From: Bufo bufo
Lineage: Eukaryota; Chordata; Amphibia; Anura; Bufonidae
Direction: 5' to 3'
Assembly (NCBI RefSeq): GCF_905171765.1
Contig: NC_053391.1
Span: 110,768,644-110,832,643 of the forward strand
DNA: 64,000 bases
Positions 35,901 to 50,900 of the stretch are shown piece after piece (positions within the stretch are counted from its first letter, which is position 1; each line of letters opens with the position of its first letter). Position numbers and translations under genes: made by a program. The notes under the pieces are model-generated. The model saw only the letters and a program-made list of their open reading frames with translations. It made no database searches and had not been told where the DNA came from.

Positions 35901-38900
35901 AAAGGTATGGGTGGGCGATATGGCCTAAAATCTATATTGCGATATAATTTTAAGCATGTGCGATATGCGATATATATTGCAATATATTGTTTTCTATATT
36001 GGGGGGGTGGGGTTTAAACTTTTGTTTTACACTTTTTATTTAATAACTATTAGCCTCCTTAAGGGCTAGAACCCTTGTCATATTCACCCTAATAGAGCTC
36101 TATTAGGGTGAATAGGACTTTACACTCTCCCTGCTGCCCTGTGCTTTGTGCACACAACAGCAGGGAGCTGACCATGGCAGCCAGCCTCTGATGTGCCCCC
36201 CCCCCAGCCTCTGATGTGCCCCCCCCCAGCCTCTGATGTGCCCCCTCTGGTAACTCAAACCCACCCCCCTCCCTCCCTCCCCAGTATTAATCATTGGTGG
36301 CAGTGGCCACAGGGTCCCCCCCACCCCCCCATCATTGGTGGCAGTGGGCAGTTCCGATCGGAGTCCCAGCAGTGTAATGCTGGGGCTCCGATCGGTTACC
36401 ATGGCAACCAGGACGCTACTGAAGTCCTGGCTGCGATGGTATGGTGAGCAGCATTATACTCACGTGCGCTGTGGCCGCCGGGCGCTCCTTCTCATAGGTC
36501 TGTGCGGTGCATTGCTAATGCTATAAGCATTAGCAATCCGCCGCACAGACAGAAGAAGGAGCGCCCGGCGGCCACGGCGCACGAGAGTATAATGCTGCTC
36601 ACCATACCATCGCAGCCAGGACTTCAGTAGCGTGACTCCTGGCTGCCATGGTAACCGATCGGAGCCCCAGCATTACGCTGCTGGGACTCCGATCGGAACT
36701 GCCACTAATGATGGGGGGGGGGGGGGGGAAGGAGGGGGACCCTGTGGGATATGGCCGGCACATTCATTGGTGGTGCAGTGGCCACAGTCCCTCCCCTCCT
36801 CCTCCTACTCTGTCCTCATTGGTGTTCAGCGGCAGCCGCGCACAGTGCGGAGGGAGGGACTCCCTCCTTCTCCCTCCACTGTGCCGGCCGGCTCATCAGG
36901 AGAAAATGGCGCGCAGAGAGCGCGATCATATCGTGGTCCGGCGATATAGGCGATATGGCGAAAATCCATATCGTGGCCCAAATTTATATCGCATATCGCC
37001 TATACCGCCCACCCCTACCTAAAGGGTTAACAAAGTTTGTAAAAATCAGTTTTGAATACCTTGAGGGGTGTAGTTTATAGAATGGGGTCATTTTTTGGGT
37101 GGTTTCTATTATGTAAGCCTCGCAAAGTGACTTGAACTGAACCCTAAAAATTGGGTTTTTGAAAATTTCAGAAAAATTTCAAGATTTGCTTCTAAACTTC
37201 TAAGCCTTGTAACATCCCCAAAATATAAATTTTCATTCCCAAAATGATCCAAACATGAAGTAGACATATGGGGAATGTAAAGTAATAACTATTTTTGTAG
37301 GTATTACTATGTATTATAGAAGTAGAGAAATTGAAACTTGGAAATTTGCAATTTTCTTACAATTTCAGAATGCACTGGATAAGTCAAAGCGTTTTAAAGT
37401 TATCAGCACTTAAAGTGACACTGGTCAGATTTGCAAAAAATTGCCAAGTCCGTAAGGTGAAATTGGGCCGAGTCCTTAAGGGGTTCGCAACTGCTGTGGA
37501 GGTCACTGTTAAAGGCAGCGTGGTACTGTGGAGGTCATTGATAAGGGGGCAGGTTGCTGTGAAGGTCAAAGACAAGGGGATGGGCTGCTCTGGAGGTCCA
37601 ATTTTAAAGTGGTGGGGCACTGTGGGGGCGATGCGGGGGAGCAGAGCTGTGCAGTGCACCAGGATGTGGGGGCGGGGCAGCAGAGCTGTGCAGTGCACAA
37701 GGATGTGGGGTCGGGGCAGCAGAGCTGTGCAGTGCACAACGATGTGGGGGCGGGGCAGCAGAGCTGTGCAGTGCACAAGGATGTGGGGGCGGGGCAGCAG
37801 AGCTGTGCAGTGCACAAGGATGTGGGGGCGGGGCAGCAGAGCTGTGCAGTGCACAAGGATGTGGGGGCGGGGCAGCAGAGCTGTGCAGTGCACAAGGATG
37901 TGGGGGCGGGGCAGCAGAGCTGTGCAGTGCACAAGGATGTGGGGGCGGGGCAGCAGAGCTGTGCAGTGCACAAGGATGTGGGGGCGGGGCAGCAGAGCTG
38001 TGCAGTGCACAAGGATGTGGGGGCGGGGCAGCAGAGCTGTGCAGTGCACAAGGATGTGGGGGCGGGGCAGCAGAGCTGTGCAGTGCACAAGGATGTGGGG
38101 GCGGGGCAGCAGAGCTGTGCAGTGCACAAGGATGTGGGGGCGGGGCAGCAGAGCTGTGCAGTGCACAAGGATGTGGGGGCGGGGCAGCAGAGCTGTGCAG
38201 TGCACCAGGATGTGGGGGCGGGGCAGCAGAGCTGTGCAACAGGATGTGGGGGCGGGGCAGCAGAGCTGTGCAACAGGATGTGGGGGCGGGGCAGCAGAGC
38301 TGTGCAACAGGATGTGGGGGCGGGGCAGCAGAGCTGTGCTGTGCAACAGGATGTGGGGGGCGGGGCAGCAGAGCTGTGCAACAGGATGTGGGGGCGGGGC
38401 AGCAGAGCTGTGCAACAGGATGTGGGGGCGGGGCAGCAGAGCTGTGCAACAGGATGTGGGGGCGGGGCAGCAGAGCTGTGCAACAGGATGTGGGGGCGGG
38501 GCAGCAGAGCTGTGCAACAGGATGTGGGGGCGGGGCAGCAGAGCTGTGCAACAGGATGTGGGGGCGGGGCAGCAGAGCTGTGCAACAGGATGTGGGGGCG
38601 GGGCAGCAGAGCTGTGCAACAGGATGTGGGGGCGGGGCAGCAGAGCTGTGCAACAGGATGTGGGGGCGGGGCAGCGAGCTGTGCAACAGGATGTGGGGGC
38701 GGGGCAGCAGAGCTGTGCAACAGGATGTGGGGGCGGGGCAGCAGAGCTGTGCAACAGGATGTGGGGGCGGGGCAGCAGAGCTGTGCAACAGGATGTGGGG
38801 GCGGGGCAGCAGAGCTGTGCTGGTGCAACAGGATGTGGGGGCGGGGCAGCAGAGCTGTGCTGGTGCATGTGAAATCCACAGGAACGCCCACAGAGCCTGA

Positions 38901-41900
38901 TGAGACATCTGAACAATGAGTGAATCTCATAGAAGAGCATTTCTGAGTGCATGTGAAGCAAAGCTGATACCAGTAAACAAACAAGTGCAATTTTATTATG
39001 TGCTGCATTACAGTAAGATATGGGGTTATAGATTTTTAGTGCAAAGAACAGTGTTAAAGAACAGTTATGTTTGTGCTTCCCAAAGGTTTTTGTGCTTCCC
39101 AAAGGTCACTATTGTCTGTCTCAGCTGCACAGCTAGATGCATTTTACTCAGAAACAAGGGGTGTCATCTTCTATGGAAGTCCACCAGCACTGTACTGCTT
39201 ACATCTTTTCTCTTACTTCCCACTATGTTTGCTTCCAGCTCAGGAGCTCACATAATAGGGAGGGATAATTCACACAGACACACAGGAGGCTCCTGTGACG
39301 GTCAGGAGCACTGTAGAAGCAGTTTTGTCAGACTCATCTCAACTAACGCTGACACGCCCCCCCCCCCCCCCCCCCCCCACGTCCTCTCAGCCGTCTTCTG
39401 AGTCTTTTACCAGGGATGGATTTTGCCTGACAAGAGGCAGTGGTCTACGAATTAGGTGGAAGTGAGATCCCTAGTGGCCATGACTTTACAGCTTTTTTCA
39501 GGTGGATGTATGCAAAAAAAAAAATTAAATGAAGGGATTTAGAATTGGCTAGTTACACCATGAAACTGTGAATGCAATTGTGTGACAGCACAGTGACTAA
39601 GGCTACTTTCAGACTAGAGTTAATATTTTCCGGTATTAAGATCAGTCATAGAGTCTCAATACCGGACAAAAAAAACGCTTCTGTTTTGTCCCCATTCATT
39701 GTCAATTGGGGGCAAAACGTAACTGAACAGAACCGTTCTCATACCAGAGAGCAGCTTTCCGTCCTGGGATGCGAAGCAAAACAGATCTGTCATGACCCGC
39801 AATGCAAGTCAATGGGGACGGATCCGTTTTCTCTGACACAATAGAACTTTCAATGGAGTTCATGACGGATCCGTCTTGGCTATGTAACAGATAATACAAC
39901 CGGATCTGTTCATAACGGATGCAGATGGTTGTATTATCAGTAACGGAAGCGTTTTTTGATGAACCCTGCCGCATCCAGCAAAAACGCTAGTGTTAAAGTA
40001 GCCTAATACAGACCAGCAATAAACTATAATTCTCAAACATCTCTATGGGGAAAATCATTCAAAGTAAAAGCGTTTTTCTGTTCTTATAAGGCCTGAAGTT
40101 AGTTTTCATGAGTAAGTAGAGTAATTTTTACCAGCATCAGCAACTGGGCAGTAGGGATCGACCGATATAGATTTTTTAGGGCCGATACAGATGATCTATT
40201 AATTTTTCAGGCCGATAGCCGATAATTATACCGATATTCTGTGAATTTTCATTTTTGAAAAAAATAAAAAATTCCTACACAAATCTGCTGAAAATTATAT
40301 GTTTATTGTTAACGTGTAGGTTTTATATTTTTTTTTGTAAATCTCTCTTTTTCATTTATAATTAATATTTTGTTGTGTTTTTTTTTTTTTTTTTTTACTA
40401 ACCATTAGCCCCCTTAGGGACTAGAACCCTTGTCCTATTCACCCTGATAGATCTCTATCAGGGTGAATAGGACTTTACACTGTCTCTGCTGCTCTGTGCT
40501 TTGTACACACAGCAGCAGGGAGCCGACTATGGCAGCCAGGGCTTCAATAGCATTCTGGCTGCCATGGTAACCGATCGGAGCCCCAGACTTACACTGCTGG
40601 AGCTCCGATCGGAATTGCCACTGAGGAGGAGGGGACCCTGTGGCCACTGCCACCAATGACTAATACTGGGGGGCTTGGGTGGGGGGGCGCACTGCGCCAC
40701 CAATGAAGATAACTCTCTCATTAATTCATATACAGGAGGCAGGAGCTGGCTGCAGAATCACATAGCCAGCTCCCGACCTCTATGAGCGGTAGCTGCGATC
40801 CGCGGCAGTTAACCCCTCAGGTGCAGCACCTGAGGGGTTAACTGCCGCGGATCGCAGCTACTTGCATAGAGGTCGGCAGCCGGCTAGGTGATTCTGCAGC
40901 CAGCTCCTGCCTCCTGTATATGAATTAATGAGAGAGTTATCTTCATTGGTGGCGCAGTGGCCACAGCCCCTCCCCTCCCTCCTCTCATTGGTGGCAGCGA
41001 CAGCAGCAGCACAGGGGGAGGGAGACACTGCTTCCTTCTCCCCTGTGCTGCTGATGGAACACAGAGAGCGCTGTCAGCAGCGCAATCCTTGTTCCCCATA
41101 TGTTATCGGTATATCTGCAAAATAGATGCCGATAACGTCCAAAATCCTGAATATCGGCCGATAATATCGGTAAAACCAATAATCGGTCGATCCCTACTGG
41201 GCAGGACCAGGATGACCCCTAAATAATAATGGTTCCATTACTGAACACACAGATCAATAGGATGACATTATTTCAGGATCTCAGGCTAAATAAAGAGAGA
41301 AGGAATACAGGAGCTCTTAGGGTTAAACACAGCGTAAAAGTGGTTCTAAGGAAGAAAGACCATATCCAGGTGGGTTAGTTAACACATCAGCGTCATGCAC
41401 AGCGTTATAGAACACGCCAAATAAAAATCTGGAACTTTACCTGCCAAATACATTCTTCAGTTACCAATGAGAGAAACTGTCATGTCGCTGATAATAGATG
41501 GAAGAACAAGAAGTGTCAGCACAGAGACTAGATTACTGGCTTTCTTCTACACAGCTATTGCAGTAGTGAGCTCCTCTGTGATCGTGGGTCCTGATACTTT
41601 ACAAACAGTATAGTGTATAATTTACTTGGCTATATCAGAACATTGAGTAGATGATTTAAAGGGGTTCTCTGGGAATTTGATACTGATGACCTATCCTCAA
41701 GATAGGTCATCGATATTAGATTAGCAGGGGGCCCTACTCCCGGCACCCCCGCCGATCAGCTGTTTTAGGTAGGAAGCCGTGGCACTTACTGGTGAGCTCT
41801 GTGGCTTCCCGGCAGCGTTCCAATCACAGTGCCATACACTGTGCAGTGGCTGTGCTGGGTATTGCAGTTCAGTCCTCTTGACTAACAGGACTGAGCTGCA

Positions 41901-44900
41901 AGAAGGTCATGTGACCAATGTACGGTGACATCAGGGGCCTAGGAAAAGGCCCATGTGCTCACAGAGCTCCACAGCTTCTTCTAACGGGTGATTGGCAGGG
42001 GGTGCCCAGGAGTCGTACCCACGCCAATCTGATATTGATGACCTATTCTGAGGACTGCCCATCAGTATCACATTCCCAGATAACCCTTTTAATGCTTTAC
42101 TTAGTGTCTACTGCTTCTCAAATTTTAGGTCAGCCATAAACGCTGATATGAAATTGGTTGTGAGACTATAACAGCGTGCACAAGCAAGAAGCACAATTTG
42201 TCGGTTCTGGGTAAATTTGTGCAACAGGAATCAAGGCAGTGGAATGTTAATGGACAATGTCCAGTAATTTTATACTTAGGCTCAGTTCACACCTGAGCGT
42301 TTTACAGCGCGTTCCTACGCGCTGTAAAACGCTCAACAAGGAGAAACCAATGCTTCCCTATGGGAATGGTTCTCACCTGGGCGTTTTACAGCGCGTACGA
42401 TCGCGCTGTAAAACGCCCGACGCTCAAACAAGTACAGGAGCGTTTTTTTTGGGCGCTTGTCGCGCGTTCCCGTACATAGACTTTCGGGAACGCGCGACAC
42501 TGTGTGTACGCTTGTCTCTGTATGCGCGATTGTAAACGCCCGTACAATCGCACATACAGAGCGCTCCTTTCAGAACGCTCAGGTCTGAACTGAGCCTTAG
42601 GGCCTACCCTCAGGATAGTCCATCAATATCAGATCAGTGGGGTCCAGCATCCCGCGGTGAAACTACAAAGCTCCGGCCACTGTGTAGTGGACATGGCTGG
42701 TTACTGCAGAGCTGCTGCCACTGAAGTGGTTGGGAGCTGTGCTGCAGTAACCAGCTCCGTCCACTACACACTGGAGAGCGCCGTGTAGTTCCCGAGCTAC
42801 TCCTAAACTGCTGATCAGTGGGGTGCAGGTTGTCAGACTCCCACCTATATTTTTAGTGTTAAAGCAGCGATACAGGTACATGGATTTTATATCTTTCCAA
42901 TACACTTTAAATAAAACTTCTATAACATTTTTGACCTTTTCAGTGAATATGACCTAATAGGGTTGGTCTTTGTATCTATAGGGTCCCCTTTGAGGGGAGT
43001 ATGTAAATCTTATCAGATGATCTGCACTCTTTTAGGAAGCTGTATTCACTGTGATGTTCCCTGATGCGATGACCCCTTTACACAGCGTTCCTTCTCGGCA
43101 AGCACCTGCTCATCAGTGAAGGAGACCACTACATTTACGTGAGTGATCGCTAATGCCATCGCTCGTCCCCATACAGACTCGAGTGTGTACACAGCACGAT
43201 CTGCTGCCGGCAAATGACGATTTATGTGCCAACACAAACATTTCAATTACCCGACGAATGAGTGGCACCTTTACACTGCCAGATCATTTCTATGAATGCT
43301 GGTGGATTATCAGCCTGTGTAAAGAGCCCTTTAAATGTGGCAAGCGAGTCAATAAGGTGGCTTCGCTCAAGGACCCTCATAGAAAATAAGGACTTTTAAG
43401 TAAAAAAAGACAGGCAGTGAAAATTAATCTTGCTGATGGATTTTCCACCCACATGTAAACATAAGGGCACAAACACTAAATGGAACAGCGGGGGGGAGAA
43501 ACTGGGGTTCCCAAGCGGCCTACCCTTTGTCACCTAACAAGCGTGGAGGTGATAAATGCTTTAGGCTAGAATTCACCTAGGATTGTGAGTTTTTTTTTTT
43601 TTATTAAGACAGTGAAGCAGTTAATTTGCATCTGTGGATGGCACAGTTATGGGCTGGGGGGGTTTGTGGATGTCACTGTTATGGGCTGGGGGGGGTCTGT
43701 GGATGTCACTGTTATGGGCTGGGGGGGGGGGGTCTGTGGATGGCACATATATATATAACAGTGCCACCCACAGATCCCGCCAGCCCATAACAGTGCGACC
43801 CGCAGATCCCCTCCTGTAACAGTGCGACCCGCAGATCCCCTCCTGTAACAGTGCCAGCCACAGATCCCCCTGTAACAGTGTCCGTCATCCACAGATCCCC
43901 CCCATAACAGTGTCCGTCATCCACAGATCCCCCCCATAACAGTGTCCGCCATCCACAGATTCCCCCCATAACAGTGTCCATCATCCACAGATTCCCCCCA
44001 TAACAGTGTCCGCCATCCACAGATTCCCCCCATAACAGTGTCCATCATCCACAGATTCCCCCCATAACAGTGTCCATCATCCACAGATTCCCCCCATAAC
44101 AGTGTCCATCATCCACAGATTCCCCCCATAACAGTGTCCATCATCCACAGATCCCCCCCATAACAGTGTCCATCATCCACAGATCCCCCCCATAACAGTG
44201 TCCGTCATCCACAGACCCCCCCCAGCCCATAAGTGACATCCACAGACCCCCCCCAGCCCATAACAGTGACATCCACAGACCCCCCCAGCCCATAACAGTG
44301 ACATCCACAGACCCCCCCAGCCCATAACAGTGACATCCACAGACCCCCCCCAGCCCATAACAGTGACATCCACAGACCCCCCCAGCCCATAACAGTGACA
44401 TCCACAGACCCCCCCCAGCCCATAACAGTGACATCCACAGACCCCCCCCAGCCCATAACAGTGACATCCACAGACCCCCCCCAGCCCATAACTGTGCCAT
44501 CTACAGATGCAAATTAACTGCTTCACTGTCTTAATAAAAAAAAAAAAAAAAAACTCACAATCCTAGGTGAATGTGAATGACAGTGTCCGTCATCCACAGA
44601 TCCCCCCCCCCCATAACAGTGTCCGTCATCCACAGATCCCCCCCCATAACATGCGAGAAAGCTGAGCAACTTTTGTTCTTGAAAAGAAACCTGCCACTTT
44701 TACTTAAATAGAAAGCAGTCCAAGTTGTGTGTAGTTATTTTATTTACATTTAAAAAAAATTGTGTAGCCCAGCAAAAATTTGTTCTTGACCTGAGGCTAC
44801 GTCTGTTTACAGTTTGAGGTTGGTTTTACAACTGTTTCTTGCACTGTTGTTTTGTACAATCACTTGTACATGTTGTTTTGTACAATCACTTGTGTATGAG

Positions 44901-47900
44901 GAAGCACCATGTTATATAATATGATTTATTAAATTCATGAAAAAGAATTATTAATAAAATCATTAAAAAAAAAAGTATTTTAAAAGTATTTGGGCAAAAA
45001 GGCAGTTTCGGTTTTCGGTCAAGGGCATCCTGAATTTTCGGTTTAGGACCAGAATTTTCATTTCGGTGCACCCCTAAAACATACGGATTGGGATTTTCTC
45101 TAATCAGACAGGCCTTGCTGCCATTCCACATATACAGGATACATCAGCGTGGCTGCGGCAGGCTTTATAACACATGTCATATCTTTATTAATGAAAAGCT
45201 CTTGAAAGGTCTGTATATAGCTTTTCCTATCAAATTTATATTATGGCATTATGTGTCCTTTTATAGCTTGTTCTTGAAACCGCTGATACAGTGCAAGCTA
45301 AAATGTATTTTCTCTAGGGGCTAAGATGGGAAAAAGCAGGTGCTGGGTTTAATGAATGCCGCCTCTCAGGTCTAGATAATGCCATGCTGATATCAGATCT
45401 AGGCTTTGGGCAATGACATACTCAAAGGATGCACCATACAAATAAATCCACTTTACCTTTCTTCCTGTAAGATGGCATCATCAAATACCCTGGAGAGACG
45501 TTTCAGCTGCCGGATTCCTGCAGAAACAGATTCCAGGTCTTTCTCAAACTGCCTGAAAACAAGAGAACAACAAAGTTATAAGGGTACTTTCACACTGGCG
45601 TTTTTCTTTTCCGGCATAGAGTTCCGTCCTAGGGGCTCTATTCCAGAAAGGAACTGATCAGTTTTATCCTAATGCATTCTGAATGGGGAGTAATCCGTTC
45701 AGGATGCATCGGGATGTCTTCACAGTTCAGTGTTTTTGACTGATCAGGACAGAGAAAACTGCAGCATGCTACGGTTTTATCTCCGGCCAAAAAACTGAAC
45801 ACTTGCCTGAATGCCGGATCCAGCATTTTTTTTCCATAGGAATGTATTAGTACCGGATCCGGCATTCAAAATACCGGAATGCCGGATCCGTCCTGCGCAG
45901 ACCGAAAAAAAGGTGAAAAATAAATAAATGCCGGATCAGTTTCTTTGGAGGACACCGTAAAGACGGATCCGGCATTTCAATGCATTTGTAAGACGGATCA
46001 GGATCCCAATCCGTCTTACAAATGCCATCAGTTGGCATACGTTTTGACGGATCCGGCAGGCAGTTCCGGCGACAGAACTGCTTGCCGGATCACTCTGTCG
46101 CAAGTGTGAAAGTAGCCTTAATAATATAGAGATAAGCAGACATGAATGAAAATTACCAGATAAATGCACTCATATATAAACCTATTCCCTAGTATCTGGA
46201 ACTATATTAAAGGGGTTGTGCATGCCGTACATTTTGATGACCCATCGTCAGGATAGGTCATCAATATCAGATCAGCTCTCCATGTGAACTCTGTTTCCTG
46301 TTCATTACACTACGCGTCATCTTCTCTGAAGCGGCAACGTTGTGCAATTAGAAGTGAAGCGAGTACTCCTCATTACACTGCACCGCCGAGACAAAGGGCA
46401 GTGTGATCAGGATGCAGCGCTCGCATGGAGCGCCGCCTCCTCTACAAACAGCTGATCGGCAGGGGTAGCAGGTGTTGGACCCCCACCAATCTGATATTGA
46501 ATTCTATTATGTTTTTGATTTTCTCGTGGTATGATTGGCACAATGAGTTAGTACAGATCGTGTAGTTACATTGTAGTTTCTTACACCTGTAACATATGGG
46601 GCGGGAGGGGGGCAAGGATAGATCTGAATCTGCCCCTTTACACTGCCCAATTTAGCAGACGATTGTTGGGAAGGAAGATGACCATTGCATTTCCATGTAG
46701 CAATCTCCTCCACAGTAATGTCATGGCTCATCCTCATACAGAATCATTGTTTGCCGGCAGAGGCTCTTTAAATAACACGACCTGCTGCTGGCAGAGGCCG
46801 CACAAATGATCAGATTACCCAATGAATAGGCATTCCGGTCGTTCGTCGGGTAATCAGCGGCACCTTTACACAGGCACGTTATCTCTACCAAGCGTTCCCA
46901 TTTAACTCTCTCAGATAATCATAAGTAGAAAAAAAAAAAACTGAAACATGTTGGTCTCTGTTTCTCCCTTAGACTTTGTAAAGTCATATGGCCTCACCCT
47001 CAGGAGGGCATATAACTATTATGTTTATTATGTTAAGAGGTTATTTCCTTTTGGAAATTGATGGCATATCCTCTGTGACCCGATCCCATCTCAAGAACAG
47101 GATCCCAGGATCACAAGTTGCAGTGAATGGAGAGGTGGCCACTAATGGCTTTCTCCATTCACTGCTATGGGACTTTCTTGGCTATTTTCAGAAGTACCAT
47201 AGCAGTGAACGGAGAAAGACGCACATGCATGGCCATTTCTTTATTCGCTGCAATGGGGTCCCATTCTTGAGACAGGAGGGAGTCACAGAGGTGGGACTCA
47301 ACCTTACTGGACATTTATGACATATCTTGTGGATATGCCATAAACCTCCAGATGGGACAACACCTTTAGTGCTGTCACAGACTTAGCATAAATAGGCCAA
47401 GGAATTGCCCAGGAGTCACATATACAGCAAAATTGCTAAATCTATATAGATCTTGATAAGGATTTTTATAATAAGATTACAGTCATCTGCAATATTCTTG
47501 ACGTCCAAAATACCGGTGACATGAATCCCAAGCCCATGGGATTGTGAAGGATTTGTTGGTATGTGTGGATACAGAGTAGATGGAGGCCATGATGCTACAG
47601 TGAACTTCAGCTCAACCCATAAGCCTCCCCTCATACCTTCTTCTGCTAACGGTCACGGGTGAAGCGTATGGGCTGCTCAGGGATGCTGCCCTCACAGATC
47701 TTCTCAGGTTTAGTCCTTCGTTCCCCACTATATTGGAGAAGCTTTTCCACTGGTTGCTGCTGATTTTTCTGGTACAGAGGGATGCCCTCTTGCTGGACTT
47801 TGGAGTGACCCTATTACTTGGGCTCGCTTCTTCTACCAACCGTCGACATCTAGGAGTTTTAGGTGTAGATTTTCTACTACTTCTGGGAGTACTGCTTTGT

Positions 47901-50900
47901 TTTCTGGTCCCTCTAAACTGGTCTGGAGACTCCAACAAAAACGGATTTGATTTTCTGTCATTTTTCTTCATTTTCTGAAAATTGTAAAGATTCAATAACC
48001 AGTTAGTACAGTTACAATAAATTTCACAAAAACTGTTCCTTTCGATAAATAGGCACAACAATCACCGTTTCATATGTGGAGGCAGAACTGACAGGTCAAC
48101 AGAAGTTTGGACATTTTTTACTATTTTCTATACCGAACAAAATCTGTCTGCCTGCCCCATCACAGTCTATCCTCCAGGGGTAAGGAAAATTCCTGCAATT
48201 GCAGCAGAGTTCCTGCAAGCCCTGCTCCCTCTGTTCCCCTGCACCGTCCCTGCGGCCGCCAATCGCAGACAACATAAAGTAGGTCCATAGTGTCTCTTCC
48301 TCCTCTCATGGCCACCGGCAGAACAGCATCTGCCAGTACTGTCTTCATTTTCATTTGGCTGACACCATGTTGTAACCTGGCAGCCAATGGCAAATGGGCA
48401 GGGAAGGGATAAGCCAGGTTTAGCTCTTTTCACAGGCAGACGGGGAGCAGAATCTCTAGAACTGGAGGCACACGGGGAGCTGTACAATGATAGTAAGTGG
48501 TACGGGTGCCATGGAGGTTGTACATGAGGGTCCACGGCAGCATGTGTGGCATAATATAGACCAGTGATGGCTAATGTCCGGCATTCCAGCTGTGGTGAAA
48601 CTACAACTCCCAGCATGCTCCATTCATTTCTATGGAGTTCTGAGAACAGCCAAGCAAGTGTGCATCTTGGGAGTTGTAGTTTTACCAGATATAGAGTAAA
48701 ACAATTTTCAGGAGGCATTATGTGGCAATACAACACTCAAAAGGCACTACATGTGGAATTAACTATTTCAGGAAGCACATTGTGTAATTAGTAATATTTT
48801 CAGACAGCACAGTATAATAGATAGCACAATCCGCGTGTAACTGAATTCTGGGAGGGGGGCACTATAATGAGTTTAGGGGCCACGAATGTGCTGCAAAAAC
48901 AAAGACATATGAGCAGCAAACTGCGGATGCTTTGCAGCTGAAGTGACAGCATGTGCAGAACAAGCAAGTGGATGAGATTTCAGCAGCTTTGAGCAATGGA
49001 AAGGTTGAAAGCAGCAGTAGACCCGCTGCCATTCTGGCAACATTACTGCCACAAAAAATAGCCCATTTTGTCTATTTTTTGTGATGGTTTATTTCAGCCA
49101 AATACGCTACGGAAAATTCATAGCAGACCTACCGTGTGTCTGTACCCTTTTTGTGCAATTTAAAGGGCAAGTACCAGCCCTTAGATTTAAGGCTGCCCAC
49201 AAGACCACTTCCGCGATTCCAGACATTTTTTTCTTGATCATTAATAGTAATAAAATCAAATTCATGAAACCACACACACAAACTTTTTAGAGGACTATGA
49301 CCGGCTTTGCAAAAGTTTCCCTTTTTTCAGATAACTTGAGACATTTCTGTTACTCTCAGTTTGTGCACAGACATCTCCCATATTCCCACCGCTGGGCTTT
49401 GCTAGGCTGCATTTGGTTTGGAGAGCAATTTGTGCTGGTCTTTTTCTTTTTTATGTCTCTGTTAAAGCGCTGCTAGTCTGAACATCTTAAGGGATTACTT
49501 CTTCACACGGCCCTTTGTAGAGGAGACTTCAAAATGTAGAACCGAATGAATGGGAATATCGTACTAAATACCCGAAGGTCAAAAAGAAGGTAATGCGCTC
49601 CCCTGAAATAACATTTACATCTAAGCGTCGTCTTCCAATGCACTGAATGGTTTCGTGCTCTATTCAACTGATAGCAAACGACTTCAGCAAAAACATTACT
49701 ACCTTAGTTTTATTATATACAAGTGAAAAAAGGCGCATTACACAATCTAATAAACTTCGCATGTCGCATGAAATAGTAAAAAAATAAAAGATCCTGATCT
49801 GTGGCAGGTTGCAAGCGACTTTAATGTAAGTTGCTTGTGACATACGACTTGCCCGCGACTTTTCTGTGTTTTTACAGCCAAATCACAGCTCTAAAATACA
49901 GTAGTATTGTGGCCCCAGCCTGTCAGCCTACATAAGATTGATTACTTCAAGAACTCAGTCTTGGTGATCTCTCTTTTACCCAATAGCACAAAACCTTGGG
50001 AAGGAGAGGGGGTCCCAAATAAACTCTGTGCCTCCAGCTGCTCATCTTAAAATGCTTCACCCCCGCAGTGGCGCTGGTCATATAGTAGTAGGGAGTAGAG
50101 TTACTAAGGTATTATTCTCCTTCTGAAAGGCAGTAGCTGGGCCCTCCCTGCCAAGATCTGATATTTCTTACTTATCCTGTGGATACGTGCTCATTTTCAG
50201 TGGAGAGCCCCTTCAGGAAGATTTCTGCATGCATTCGTTTCTCCTCAGTTAGGCTACTTTCACATCTACGTTTTTAATTCAGATTTTGAGATCCGGCCGA
50301 GGATCTCAAAACCTAAAAGTAACCTAACCAAGTTTTGTCCCTATTCATTGTCCATCAGTTCAGTTGCATTTTGGGGCCAGACACAAAACCTGAATTTAAA
50401 AAAAGGAGGCGATGTGAAAGTAGCCTTCCACGGATGCTTGACTCAAGGCTCCAACGTCATTCTTGATCTACTGCCCACTGGAAAAGGACAACGTACCGGT
50501 CTGGACTGCAGTCTCGAGGGGGACATTGCTTCCCACTGAAGAATGACAAAAGGACCTCAACAGTTGCACAGTCCATAGTCTGTAAAGCCAGAAGCTGACA
50601 TTGCTTCCCAGCCCTCTCTCAGGAGCAGGCAGCAGTCTTATCTTTCCTTCTGGCTCTTATAATCTGCACATAGGATGCTGAAGAGGGAGATATTTCTACA
50701 AATAGTAACGGACACATTCCACAAATGCTTCACATTTTCCCGCCCAAGGTCTCAGTGGGAACGCTCCATAGAAAACTGCTGCTGCTAAAGTAAAAATCAC
50801 TAATAATCTTGCAGTATAAGTATATCACCCCCAACACAAATAATTTACTTTAGATTTCACTCAAATGGACATTTGACTAAAATACCTTAAAATTACAGAT

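Noticed and set aside
37331..39102. Open frames up to 572 codons rich in Cys/Pro or Gly/Arg
   Set aside because: Produced by the 39/34-bp minisatellite. Several frames on both strands are open at once and the frame rotates in the 34-bp half.
43647..44526. Gly/Trp/Cys-rich repeat frames on the minus strand
   Set aside because: Artefacts of the opposed minisatellites in the foldback locus.
47612..48061. Single-exon protein of 149 residues starting at 48061
   Set aside because: The portion before 47974 is intronic (ends in TTTTCAG) and the last few residues lie past the donor. Only the middle is exon 3.
48167..48736. 189-codon frame on the minus strand
   Set aside because: It overlaps a hAT-type MITE fragment, shows no domain, and splice logic of the PIMREG-like gene places it in an intron.
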